This document shows, piece by piece, positions 21,857 to 32,735 of a stretch of 64,000 bases of DNA; the stretch's first letter is position 1; each line of letters starts with the position of its first letter. The notes under the pieces were generated by a model. The model saw only the letters and a list, made by a program, of their open reading frames with translations, searched no databases and was not told the DNA's origin. Source of the DNA: Sporothrix humicola (Eukaryota > Ascomycota > Sordariomycetes > Ophiostomatales > Ophiostomataceae); the NCBI GenBank assembly GCA_021396245.1, contig WNYE01000033.1:124001-188000 (forward strand), read 5' to 3'. The position numbers and the translations under genes were made by a program.

Positions 21857-23532
21857 CTACTCAACCTCCTCCAGCTCGACATCCATCTCGGCCCCCTTGC
21901 GCGCCGCCGGTGCCTCGTCCTTCCACGTCTTGAACGCGCGGGTGCCCACCCGTAAAGCAAAGCGCTCGTCAATCTGGTCGTATGTTAAATCCTTGAGCTC
22001 CGGCACCTCGAACCACACGACGGCCAGCGAGATCAGGCACGTCGCCAGAAAGATCCAGCCCGTCTTGCCCTGCAGGTTGCCCGCGTCCGTGTTGTACATG
22101 TACGGCACGACGACGTTCCACACCGTACTAAAAGCATAATTGAAGAAGAAGCCGAGCGACGCCGTCTTGGCGCGTAGGCGCACGGCCGAGACCTCGCCGG
22201 CGACGGCCATGGCGGGGCCGATGATGGGGCCCATGGTGAGCCAGACGAGCTGGAGCGAGACGCCCGTGCACCAGAGCGTCGCGGCCGACTGGTTGGGCAC
22301 GCTGCTGGCGATGCCCATGATCAAAAACAAAATGGCCGCCAGAATGAGACCGCCCAGCATGAGCTTGCGCCGGCCCACATGGGGAATGGTGGCAAACGTA
22401 AAGGCGCTGCCGACAATGGCCAGGCCAATCCCCAACTCAATCATCATGGCCACCTTGGTGGGCGACATGCCGGCGCTGATCATAAAGTAGGGCGCATTGG
22501 TCAAGAAGGTGGCGCCGATCATCTGCGGGAGGCCGTTGCAGTACAGCACAATGCGCGTGCGGCGGACATTGACGCCGCGGAAGCAGGCGACAAACGAGTT
22601 TTCCGACGTGCCATTGGAGGCGCTGTCGTGGCCGAGCCGCTCCTCCTGCTCTTCGTGGGCGAGCGTGCTGGTGATGGTATCCAAAATCAGGGAGGTCTGC
22701 GTCTTCTTGCCGTACAGGAAACGCAGCGCCTTGGTGGCCGCCTCGAGCTTTCCCTTGCGCGCCAGGTGGTACGGCGTCTCGGGGACCAGAAAGACGCCCA
22801 GGATCATCAGGCCCGGCCAGACCCATTCGCTGGCAAAGAGGACCTTGTACGAGGACTGGTCCATGATCGTGACACGGTCGAACGCCACGGACGCGCCGAC
22901 AAGGTAGCCGAGGTTCTGTCCATTAGCATGAGCATGCGCAGAAGGTAGTTTGGTATGACAGAAAGACCTACCATGGTAAAAGTGTAGATCGAGAGGGCGA
23001 TACCGCGGAATTTTATGGGCGCAATCTCGGCAATGTAGATCTGGCCAGCCGTCAGGGCCATGCCCAGTCCCAGGGCGTTGACCATCTTGCCGCCCAGAAA
23101 CACGGGGCGCGTGGTGGCCGTGTAGACAACGGCGACGCCGGCCGCCGACAGACAGCCGGCAGCCACGAAAGCAGAGCGTCTGCCAAACCGGTCGGCGAGT
23201 GGACCAGCACCCCAGGCGCCAATACCCGTCATCAGCTGAGGCAAAGCATTCCACAGGGACTGCCAGTACGCCGGGACGACATAGGTTTCCCCCGCCAGGA
23301 TGCCAAACTGCTCGACAAACGGCGACATGGACAGGCAGAGCGACAACGACAGGTTGTCAAAGCCGTACATGAGCGAGCCGACGTTGGCGTACAGACAGCA
23401 CGCCAGAATCATGGGGTGGCGCCAGATGGTCTGCAGGATGCCGGGCGAGGCATCATCGTTTTCGTGGTTGTCGGCAGCAACATTCTGAGGGTCGGGAGTG
23501 GCCACAGCCACGGCGTTGTCTTGTGTGCCCAT
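21857..23532 (-). CDS. MFS sugar transporter (alpha-glucoside/hexose porter type)
   Basis: Two exons (23532-22972, 22915-21857; 56-nt phase-0 intron) encode about 539 residues with the spacing of a 12-helix sugar porter. Signatures seen: MYGFDN in the first helix region, GPLADRFGRR after TM2 (sugar-porter D-R-x-G-R-R), a PETPYHLARKGK variant of the PESPR motif after TM6, a large central loop, and VPELKDLTYDQIDERFA after TM12. The family imports sugars by proton symport at the plasma membrane. Its divergent neighbour is an intracellular-looking GH78 rhamnosidase, so a rhamnosylated sugar or flavonoid glycoside is the likely substrate (inference from context). It ends on TAG, a normal use of that codon as a stop in this genome. 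Confidence 0.9.
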
Positions 23533-24677
23533 GGCGGTTGTGTTGCGTGTAAATTGTTGAAGATGGAGTTGTTTGTCGGTCTCTTGTCAAGTATCACGTC
23601 CCTCCATGATTACTTATATCAACATTGTGAGAGGACTTTTTCGATGGTCTGTCTCAATCGTCGTGCGGAGAGCCCCGTGGGGATGGGGTTGGCAGAATTC
23701 TGGGGTCAGTCCAAAACAGACAACATCTCCAATCTTTCCAAGACTCCAATCTCCACAAAACGTCGTCTCGAGGGGAAAGGAGAACAAAACGCGGCATGTG
23801 GTCGTGGACAAAAAGCAGCAAAAACGCTGTCTCTAGTTCGTCAGTTTGCTGTAAAATCCGGCATGTGGTCCAGACTTGTCGGAATTTCCGGCTTGGCTCG
23901 GCCTTGGAGGCCAGGGCTAAACGTGGTCAAAGTGGAAAAAGGCTGCACTAGTCGGTGACAAGATGGTGATAAATAGACCACGTCGTCGCTCTTTCGACCG
24001 AGCCTTGCGAGGCGGCGACGTGCAGGAGATTGATGCCACGAGACAGGGCGAAGCTAGTCCTCGTTTGTCTTGGACATGATCTGCCAGGGTTGCATTCGTG
24101 CTCAATCCTCGCAGCCTTCTCGCCCGAGACATTGTGTGCAACCAAACAAAAGTCAGAATGCCCCGATGTTGACGAACCGGGTACGCAACTGCCGGCGATC
24201 TCCACTCCATCTTGGCGGCACTTTTAGTGCATAAATCTCCACCTCGACAACGACAAAGAAAGAGAAGAAACACGGCCAGATCCGAGTGGACCACATGAAC
24301 ACAGCTGGAGACAAGTCGGAAAATCCGAGTCTTCGAGTCGTTTCCTGTGCTCGAGTCAACTACATCTCGTGAAACACCTGAGCTCATGTTGACAAACGTC
24401 GGTGCAACAATGCAGCGACCCTCGATCTGAGAAAACAAACGGGTAGTCGCAGCAGCACATCGTCTCGTGTCCTCGGTGTGAATTGTATCGAGTCTTTGTC
24501 GGGTCAGTGTCGAGTCTGCGTCGACGATTGTATCCATGATCACTTCTGTCCACATCCGAAACCGATAACCACATGACACGGTCGTGTACACCTTGTCTCA
24601 ATTGATATAACGTCAGTGTTCTATTGCGATCTCGATTCGGAGTCTATCCCCAATTTGCCAACAACGAGATTGCCATC
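23533..24677. promoter_or_regulatory. Shared divergent promoter of MFS transporter and GH78 genes
   Basis: An intergenic region of about 1.1 kb with no supported gene. Divergent arrangement suggests co-regulation of glycoside uptake and cleavage. I could not identify a specific operator by eye. Confidence 0.45.
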
Positions 24678-27238
24678 ATGACTTTCCCCAAAGCTGCCAA
24701 CTGGATCTGGCTCGACGGCTTCGACGACGCTGCCGCCGCCGGCCAGTTTGTGCTGTTCCGCAAGACGTTTGACTTGTCGGCAGTCCCCGACCAGCCTGTC
24801 ACCATTCGAGTGTCCGCCGACACGCGCTACCGCCTCTTTGTCAATGGCAAGAGTGTCAGCTTCGGGCCGTGCAAGAGCTACCTCGAGCACTGGTACTATG
24901 AGACGGTCGACGACATCCGCCGGTACCTCAGAGAAGGCCGCAACGTCATCTCTGCCCGCGTGCTGCGCTTCTCCAGCACGCACCCTGGTTGCATGTCCAT
25001 GATCCGGTCGGCGTTGCCGGGCTTCATTCTTGCTTGCACATCCTCGAGCGATGCGTTTGAGGACATCTTCTCCGATCCATCGTGGAAGGTGACGCAGGAC
25101 AAGTCGGTCGCCCTGGTCGACGAGAACGACTGGGATTTCCGGTTGGGGCCGCAGTTTCTTAGTCTCAACGAGAATGTGGATGGGCGGGAGGCATTGCTGG
25201 AGTGGAATTCGCCAGACTTCGACGACAGCAAGTGGTCGACAGCCGTGATCAAGACAGCACGACGGAAAATGTCGCCTCTGCTGCACCCGCACCGACTGGT
25301 CCCGCGCAACATTCCAGCCTTGACGGAAGACTTTGGTCGGTTTGCAGGTGTGACAAAGCAGACGGGCGCTGTCTCGAGCAGCGACTGGACTGGGCTGTTG
25401 GCGTCGGACGCCCCCGTTGTCGTCCCGGCCAACTCGAGGGTTGTCGTGGATATCGATGCAAGTGTAAGTATTTGTCGGATGTCCGGTGGAAAGTTCGATT
25501 GTCCTGTGGAAAGAAGAAGAAGTTAGCGAGATGTCTCTTTGTTCTTATGCTGACATACCAGGGACACACGACTGCATTCATCGACCTGGCCTGCGCCTAT
25601 GACGGTCCTGCCGACCAGGCCCCGATAGTCCAACTTCTGTACTCCGAGTCGTACGAGACGCCCATGGTCGAGGGCCAGATGCGTCTCAAGAGCAACCGTT
25701 CCGATCATGTAAATGGCGAGCTGTACGGGCCGAGCGACACATACATTCCGCACTCTGGTGAGAACCACTACTCACCCTTTTGGTGGCGCACCTTCCGGTA
25801 CATTCGCCTGTCGGTGACGACAAAAGACCAGCCTCTGACACTAAAGTCGTTGACGAACCGGACCACCCACTATCCGTTGGAGGTGACGGCGACCATCAAG
25901 ACACCGTCTCCCCTGTATACCAACCTGTGGGACATCTCTCTCCGGACCCTCCGCAACTGCATGCACGAGACGTACGAGGACGGGCCGTACTATGAGCAGA
26001 ACCAGTTTGCCATGGATGCGCGCAGCCAAATGCTGTTCACATATGTTGTGGCACGAGATGACCGGCTGGCCCGCAAGGGTCTGAGGGAACTGCACGCGTC
26101 GCGGTGTCTTGACGATGATGGTCTAGTGTCGACACACTTTCCGAGCGCCGGCCGGGCCATCCGCATTCCGACGTTCTCGCTCTTCTGGATCTTGATGGTG
26201 CACGACCACATGGTGTTCTGGGGCGACGAGCTGCTGGTGCGCCAGTACTTGGGCGCTGTCGACGGCATTCTTCAGTATTTTGAGGAAAGGCTGGACGACG
26301 GTTTGGTGGGTCGCTTCGACGACGGCGAGTCCGGCGAGACGTGGGCGTTTGTCGATTGGGTCAATGCATGGATGACGCCCGGCCACGGGTTCCTGGGCAT
26401 GGCCGTGCCGCCCACCTACTACTCCCATGGCGCCGCCACCATTCACAGTCTCTTGTATGCATACACTCTGCTGAAAGCAGCCGAGCTTTGCGTCTTTGTC
26501 GGCCGGAACGACACCGCCAAGGAGTACCGAGAGCGCCACCGCGTCGTCGTCGACGCCATCCGCCGGCGCTGCTATGACTCGGAGTCGGGCTTCTTCCTGG
26601 ACGGCCCGGGCACACTGGACCAAAAGAGCCAGCACGTGCAGGTGTTTGCCGTCCTCGCCGATTGTTTGACCGACGAAACGGTCGGCGCCACCGACCTCAT
26701 CACCAAGTCCCTGCTGCACGCCGACGACCACGGCCTCGCCAAGGCCACCATCGCCTTTGGCTTTTATCTCTTTAGAGCCGCCAGCCAGGCGGGCGTCCAA
26801 GTGTACAACGACTGCTGGCCCACACTAATAAAACCCTGGCAGGCCATGATGGACCAGAACCTGACGACCTGGGCCGAGAGCGAGCTGCCGAATGCACGCA
26901 GCGACTGCCACGGCTGGGGCTCGACGCCACTGTATGAGATCGTGACGGAGGTGCTCGGAGTCGAGTGCAGGAGCGAGGCCTACCTGCGCAAGGTGGTGGG
27001 CTCGAGCTCGAGCGACAGCGAGGCCTCAAAGGTTCGTGTCAGCCCTCGGCGGGCATTGATCGAGGAGATCAAGTCGACGGTCGCAGTGGGAGGGAGTATC
27101 GGAGGCAACAAGGCAGTGGACACTCTGTCGGTAGGGTGGAAGGCTGGGGAGGAGGTGGCATTGTCGGCATCGAGGGCAGGGCAGGTTGTCGAGGTCGAGC
27201 TGGAGAACAAGTCAGAATGGGAGACGAGGACTCTGTGA
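24678..27238 (+). CDS. Glycoside hydrolase family 78 (alpha-L-rhamnosidase-like)
   Basis: Two exons (24678-25463, 25562-27238; phase 0) give about 820 residues. The N-terminal beta-sandwich contains TRYRLFVNGKSV and GPCKSYLEHW, typical of the accessory carbohydrate-binding part of GH78. The (alpha/alpha)6 catalytic core starts near residue 385 with CMHETYEDGPYYEQ (Glu407 fits the general acid position) and continues with WAFVDW, GRNDTAKEY and the late SDCHGWGS motif. GH78 enzymes release terminal rhamnose from glycosides. No signal peptide is visible, so the enzyme probably acts in the cytosol on substrate imported by the adjacent transporter. The upstream frame is open for 18 codons, but the first ATG is at 24678. 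Confidence 0.88.
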
Positions 27239-27932
27239 GGTCATAGGGGTGATAGATACAATACTGCGTAGAGCATAGGCCATAGGCAATATGCAATAAA
27301 CCAGACATTGCGAATAAACAACTGCTTTTGCTGTGCTGGTGCTTGGCTGAATGCGGCAGTGAGCTCTGTCGAGCTTCTTTGTTGTGATCCTGGCGTGTGG
27401 TTGGCCAGAATTTCGACAAAGGGGAAAATAATTCTGGCAGAGCTCGATTTCCAAAAATGGCCATTTTCCCTCTTGCAAGATTTATTCACTGACCAGTCAC
27501 AAAATTCTGTCCAGGGAAGGAGACCAAATAAAATGTCGACAATTGGGAAGGTGCGCGTGGGTGCTGCCAGTCGAGGAAGGCACGATGTGGCCAGTCGGAC
27601 CAGACAATGGAAAGAGCGAGGACCATCCCTCCACCCGCACCTTCCCTGGCCTTCCTCGACCAGATCAAGCCCTTGCCCTCGCGTTCCTTCCTTTCTCGAG
27701 GACTTGAACAGCAAACGCACAGTTTTTTTTTTTTTTTTTTAATGAAAGCTGCTGGACTCGAGGAGAAGCCCTACTGATCTTTTTTGCTGATTTGGAGCCC
27801 ACAAGAAGAGGTCCAAAAACATATTTAACGCCCGTCCTCTCCCATCTCCTCCCACTTCTCTTCCCTTCTTTCTTTCTTCTTAATCACCAACCACTTTTTT
27901 GGTTTTTTGGCAGCCAGTAGCCTTCCCAAATC
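27239..27932. other. 3' flank of GH78 and leader of small spliced gene
   Basis: No supported coding region. A T-run lies at 27722-27740. A CT-rich stretch (27835-27890) precedes the first intron donor at 27933, as in a fungal 5' leader. Confidence 0.4.
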
Positions 27933-28022
27933 GTAAGTTGTCTCTCTGTCTCTCCCTTTTGACTTGCTTTTCTTTCCTTCCTTTCTTCTTCTCTTCAATA
28001 ACTGACTCCCTCTCTACAACAG

Positions 28023-28614
28023 ATGCGGGCGGACACCCGCAAGTCGGGAAAAGCCTGGGGCGGTTCCGGGACTGGTGTCGGAAGCGCTTCCAAGCGCTCT
28101 CGGCACCTCTAGCCAACTCCCGGAGCCGCCCGTTCCCTGGCAGTGAGGATGCCGTTAATATCCACGCCCCCGCGGGCTGGCCCCCCTAAAAGGTAGGTCA
28201 TCTCACATTCTTTCCCTCTCATCTCTTCTGCCACTCGACTAACGCCTTTCCCCCCCACAGAACGCGTGCCCATATTATCATCCCGCTTGGAGATGGAGGG
28301 GGTCAAATGGCATTGATGAGTCTCAGAAAAGTCAAAGACCGGGACAAGCACTGCATGGTGCTTGTCCCGGCCCACCGCACAAAACTCCTGCGGCGGTGTC
28401 GGCCACATGACGCCGTGTCGCCCGCGTCCGGAATAAGGTGGCGGGTAAGTCTTCTCTCCTCGCCTCGCATCATCACTACATTGACCTTATGCTAACTCAC
28501 ATCAGGGGGGGGTTGTCGACTGCGGCGTACAACATCAACACTGGCGGGATTCCGTCGTCCGTTCACCATCGTGTGTGGAAAGTGGGGTGTAGAGTGACAG
28601 TTTTGGGGATCTGA
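28023..28614 (+). CDS. Small spliced gene with one in-frame UAG, unknown
   Basis: Three consensus introns are visible (27933-28022 in the leader, 28193-28260 and 28444-28505). Splicing them joins exons 28023-28192, 28261-28443 and 28506-28614 in one frame that stays open to TGA, except for a single UAG at codon 30 (28110-28112). The total is 153 codons including the UAG. The product would be small and basic, with a Gly/Ser-rich N-terminus (WGGSGTGVGSASKR) and no recognised domain. The UAG lies between GGC and GCC, which can pair around ACCUCUA, with GCUC/GAGC outside. Splice-phase agreement argues for a real gene. The alternative is a relic with one nonsense mutation. Confidence 0.42.
28339..28370. 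repeat. Perfect 13-bp inverted repeat, 6-nt loop
   Basis: CCGGGACAAGCAC and GTGCTTGTCCCGG flank TGCATG. It lies inside exon 3 of the small spliced gene and would form a strong RNA stem-loop in the transcript. Confidence 0.9.
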
Positions 28615-29865
28615 GATATACCTGGATGGCTTCCTTTTTAGTTTAGTCTTGCATTTGCCACCTTTTTTTTTTATTTAATTTTTTCTGGCACTCAACTGTT
28701 CCTGTTCCATTCGTCGTGATCGTAGCTTCTCTCGTCGTACTTGCTTGCCCCTTCCATGCGAAATGTGATCTACCCATTGCACTATGTTTCTGCCGATACT
28801 GAGCTCGTCCTGTCCCGCTCCTATTGATATTTCGAGCCCTCCATCACTTTGTCAACATTTGTAGACTCGTAAACTCGTTGACATCGAGACGCGTCGAGGT
28901 CGTGATCTTTGTTGCCAAATCAGTAAATTGGTGGTGTCACGTGATACTCACAGCCTGCACTTGTGAGGTGCTCGGGTTGGAAGCCAGTCTCTGCTAATGC
29001 CACGAACAATATACTAGGAGACGACCTCTTTTTTCTTTTGTCTACCGTTTCGTTCTCGTATTATTCTTGTTTTTATTTCTTCCGTGTTTTATTTCATCAA
29101 GGTGCTTCGTTGGATTCATCAACTCCCACTAACGTGGCAATTTGTATGACGGTTTTATTTTATTTTATTTTCCTTTTTCTTTTTCATTTGGAATTTCCTT
29201 TTCATTCCAAGAAACCTTCAACAAATATTCGCAAAAAATTAGAAAAGAGAAAAATAAACAGAAATTAAACCTGGAAAAATACATGCGTCGAAAACAAGAC
29301 ACAGGAACACGAGTAGCCCAAACAAGCATTATGTGTTGTGTTTCCCTCTTGATCTCGCCCCAGGGCTGCAATGTTGCGTTGTCGTTGCTCTTCTCATATC
29401 GCAAGTTCAGTGGCCAATGAACAAAGCGCCTGTCAACAGCAGTGTACGACGTATGCATGAAAGCAGATTGTCCATTCTGAACAAGAGAGTAGACATTTTC
29501 CTACCCGGAGCCGAGAGAAGCGCATGGTAGCTGGCTGGACTCAGTCTTGCCCCAGTCAATTGCGTGTAAGATACGTCCCCCACCACTCCTTTGCTCGCTC
29601 ACGATTCGCTTCCCAGTCTTTTCGCATTCTATTTTCTTTGTGAAATCAACTACTGCTTCTCCCGACAAGGAATACGCCCGCTAACACCAAAACACCAACA
29701 GCTGTAAAACGGCAGTGCTTTCAGGCTATTTTCTATTTTGGATTTTCTATCTCGTCCCAAGAATGCATTGGTCTATTTTACATTGTGGCCCAGACATCCT
29801 CTCCAAGCGCGAGTCTGTCAAAACATCAAAACATCAAACCCCGAGCCATTCCTTATCGACATCTA
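28615..29865. other. Intergenic region
   Basis: AT-rich, with T/A runs near 28665 and 29150-29260. It is the 3' flank of both the small spliced gene (+) and the DUF7924-like gene (-). No supported gene. Confidence 0.5.
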
Positions 29866-31272
29866 TTACCCTTCGTCCTCGCCGTTTATGGCATATCCCA
29901 TGAGCCGTTTGCTCCGGTGTCTCGGCAGACCCGACGCATCGACATCGGACGCCTTGCGTTTGCGGCCCTTGCCGACGGCTGATGGGCCCGGTTGCGTGTC
30001 TTGTTTGTCGACGGGCGTGCCGGCTTGATCAGCGTGCGTGTCGGCTGGTTCTGGCTGTTCTCGTCCACCGGGCCGCATCAGCTGGTCACGCAGGGCATAC
30101 GCCTGTTCGCGCGCATGGTCTTGCAGGTTGTAGAGGGCGCGCCAGCTGGCCTTGAATGTCTCGTACGATTCTGTGAGGGAAGTCGACTGGACTAGGTACT
30201 GGTGGTATTCTCGGCCATCACCGGCGTCGACGTGGTCGACGTCTTGACCTTTGTTTTCGCCTTTGTTTGTGCTTTTGCCCCCGAACCCGTGAGACGGACT
30301 AGAATAATGCGTGTAGATATTGAGCCGATCCCCGTTAGTTGTAAATGTCCACACAGCCGTATGGCCCATCGGATTAGGCTGGCCGGCGTAGGCTAAGGTA
30401 TGATCCCGAGCAAACACCATGGCCGCACCGGCGTAGGAGCTCTGCGTGGCCGCAACCCTCATATTGCCGCTGGGGTCTTTAAATTCGCCGGCAATGTGCG
30501 GCAAAGCCAGGCCACGAATCTGGTCCTTGAACAAGACCGTACCAGGTATTGACTCGAAAATTAGTAGCGGCCAAAACGCTGATTCTTCGAGACCTTGGAC
30601 ATAATACGGCTGCGGCGCCGACAACCCATTGTTAAAGCCAGCATTTTTAGGCATAGCGGTCCATGCTTGGTCGACGGCGTCTTTATAAGGCAACGAATAG
30701 TCTTGGAGCAACCGGTGCATCTTCCGCATAACCGTGGCTTCATTGTCTGCGAACCGCACATTATAAGCATACTCAGTATAGACGGATTCCGGCGGCGGCA
30801 GCTCCGAGTCCCGGGCTTGGTTGAGGCGTTGCCGCAGAGCATCAAGGTTGGCCGGCGGCCGCGAGGCGGCGACGTCAAGAATGCCGTTTTGCATGGCCAC
30901 CCTATCAAACCCCGGCGCCGTTGCCGACAGAGCCTTGGTCGTTGTTGTCCCGTCGGATACGTCTGAGCCGGTGGACAGCTGGTCCGCGGCCAACGCATAT
31001 TTCGTCGACCGATTTTCGTTCCTCGGGCCGATTTTGGCCATGTTACTCAGCTTGTTGAGGCGGGCGAGATTCTTGCGTGTTAAGAGCGTCGTAACGTTGT
31101 TGTTGACAGTGTCGTTGGCAGTGTCGTTTACTTCTCTGGCAGTGCCGCTGGCGTGGCCATTGGCGGCGTCGCTGATGTCTTTGCCTTTGCGTGCACTTCG
31201 TATGCGCGTGCTGCCAGTGGTTTGCTCGACCACACCCTCAATGGGAGTGTGCTTCTTGTTTAGGCGGCCCAT
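29866..31272 (-). CDS. Fungal DUF7924-type protein
   Basis: Single exon, 468 residues, stop TAA. The first 150 residues are basic and polar. The core has FWPLLIFES, then PHIAGEFKDPSGNMRVAATQ (about 259-277), then SSYAGAAMVFARDHTLAY, HTAVWTFTTNGDRLNIYTHY and, near the end, YETFKASWRALYNLQDHAREQAYALRDQL. This order is that of a widespread, poorly characterised fungal family (DUF7924). The E-x-K...Q spacing (Glu263, Lys265, Gln277) superficially resembles a PD-(D/E)xK nuclease-like core; I infer this without a structure comparison. The C-terminal tail is Lys/Arg-rich and may be a nuclear localisation signal. It is a solitary gene in a repeat- and relic-rich stretch. Confidence 0.8.
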   Translation of the reverse strand: MGRLNKKHTPIEGVVEQTTGSTRIRSARKGKDISDAANGHASGTAREVNDTANDTVNNNVTTLLTRKNLARLNKLSNMAKIGPRNENRSTKYALAADQLSTGSDVSDGTTTTKALSATAPGFDRVAMQNGILDVAASRPPANLDALRQRLNQARDSELPPPESVYTEYAYNVRFADNEATVMRKMHRLLQDYSLPYKDAVDQAWTAMPKNAGFNNGLSAPQPYYVQGLEESAFWPLLIFESIPGTVLFKDQIRGLALPHIAGEFKDPSGNMRVAATQSSYAGAAMVFARDHTLAYAGQPNPMGHTAVWTFTTNGDRLNIYTHYSSPSHGFGGKSTNKGENKGQDVDHVDAGDGREYHQYLVQSTSLTESYETFKASWRALYNLQDHAREQAYALRDQLMRPGGREQPEPADTHADQAGTPVDKQDTQPGPSAVGKGRKRKASDVDASGLPRHRSKRLMGYAINGEDEG

Positions 31273-31756
31273 GATATGATGATGAGGATGACAAGTAAAG
31301 ATGGTTGGGTGGTAAGTGTTGTGCAGACTTTATTTTCTGGCCGTTCAACATCGACCATGTGGGCAAAGGCGGTCATAAATACTGTGAGGTTGCGGTTGTG
31401 ACTGCGAGTACACGCAGAAAAAGGCAAGTGGCCGCATGCGGTGCATGCGGCTGCCAACCGTCGCACTAGGTGACGTTTTCGTCGATGGCTTAACGGACTG
31501 GGCTTTCTTTCACCCACAGGACAAAGACACAAGCGCGACAACACAGCAAGGGAGAACTTTTCATTCAATCGCCTACTATGCCATTTCTTCTTCTGTATCC
31601 GCGGTGCTCCTTCAATGCTGCAATGGCAGCCTCTCAAAGGTACATGTCCACACTCGCTCCACCCATTCTTTCTTTCGATAAAATGGGTAATTCTGTTTGT
31701 TTTTTTTCGGTTCCGTTTTCGTTTCAACTAATCAAACGGATTTCGGTCACATGCTA

Positions 31757-32260
31757 TGCTAGCTCATATCCCTTAGCCAAACACCCAACAACAAAGAATG
31801 GCAGTTCAAAGAAGACAACGAAAAGTAGAAAGCAGCTGCATTGCAGCCCTTTCCGTGAACTGCCTTCAACGGGAGCAGCAGGTGCTTCCACAGGGGCCGC
31901 CGCTGCCTCCACAGGGGCCACAGTTTCTTCCACAGGGCCATCCACAGCCGGTGCAGCCTCAACTGGTGCAGCCTCAACTGGTGCAGCCACGGCCGGCGCG
32001 ACCTCAACCGGCGCAGGTGCTGGCTCCGCGGCCGCAACAGCAACGGCCACTGGCGCGGGAGGGGGAATCGGCGCCGGGGCCTACAGTGGCTGCTACAGTG
32101 GCTGCTACAGTGGCTGCTCGGCGTCAATGTTGCACGGCAAGGCACTCTCGGTGCGGCCGGGCGAGCCGGCCTCGACGACGGGCCCGTCGGCGGTGTTAGT
32201 GGGCTGGGGCCCGGCAGCGTTCAGAGGCTTGCGGCCGTACACGACGTAAATGGGCTGAGT
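31757..32260 (-). pseudogene. Low-complexity minus-strand frame with three in-frame UAGs
   Basis: From a possible acceptor (ACATAG before 32260) the minus-strand frame reads TQPIYVVYGRKPLNAAGPQP, then reaches three copies of a 12-bp unit, CAGCCACTGTAG, each supplying a UAG (32107-32105, 32095-32093, 32083-32081). It then continues into an Ala/Pro/Val-rich region (APVE repeats). The plus strand is also open (Ser/Thr/Gly/Ala-rich), so the coding strand is uncertain. It is either a decayed gene, a non-coding repeat or a recoded gene. No start codon identified. Confidence 0.25.
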
Positions 32261-32574
32261 CTATGTTGGGAGATGTGGAGGGGAAGAAGATCAGAGCGAG
32301 TGCGAAAGAACGTGGCAGTGGGTGGACACGGAAGAACGCTACGGCGACGGCGAGCAACGGATGACAGGGAACGTGGGGGAGACAGGCATAAAGGCCAGCC
32401 CTCCAGAGAGGAGCGCTGTAATCACAGTGGCAGTGGGCAGCAGTGGTGGGTACACTCGACATTTGGTCGTCTTCCCTCCAGTGTGCCCTCCTGCTGCCCT
32501 TCCTCATGCCCTCTTCTTTTTGTCACTTTGTCGTCCGGGGTCACATGTCGGTAGGGCCCGGGGGAGGAGAGAGA

Positions 32575-32735
32575 GGAGAAGGAAAGTAGAAGAGAAGACG
32601 ACGATAAGGAAAGAAGAAGAGAAGAAAAGAAGAAGAGAAGAAGAGAAGAAAAGAAGAAGAGAAGAAGAGAAGAAAAGAAGAAGAGAAGAAAAGAAGAAGA
32701 GAAGAAAAGAAGAAGAGAAGAAAAGAAGAAAGACG
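32575..32735. repeat. GAAGAAAAGAAGAAGAGAAG-type purine microsatellite
   Basis: Imperfect (GAAGA)n and (GAAAAGAAGAAGA)n units for about 160 bp, all purine on the plus strand. ORFs across it (Lys/Glu/Arg or Phe/Leu/Ser runs) are by-products of the repeat. Confidence 0.9.
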
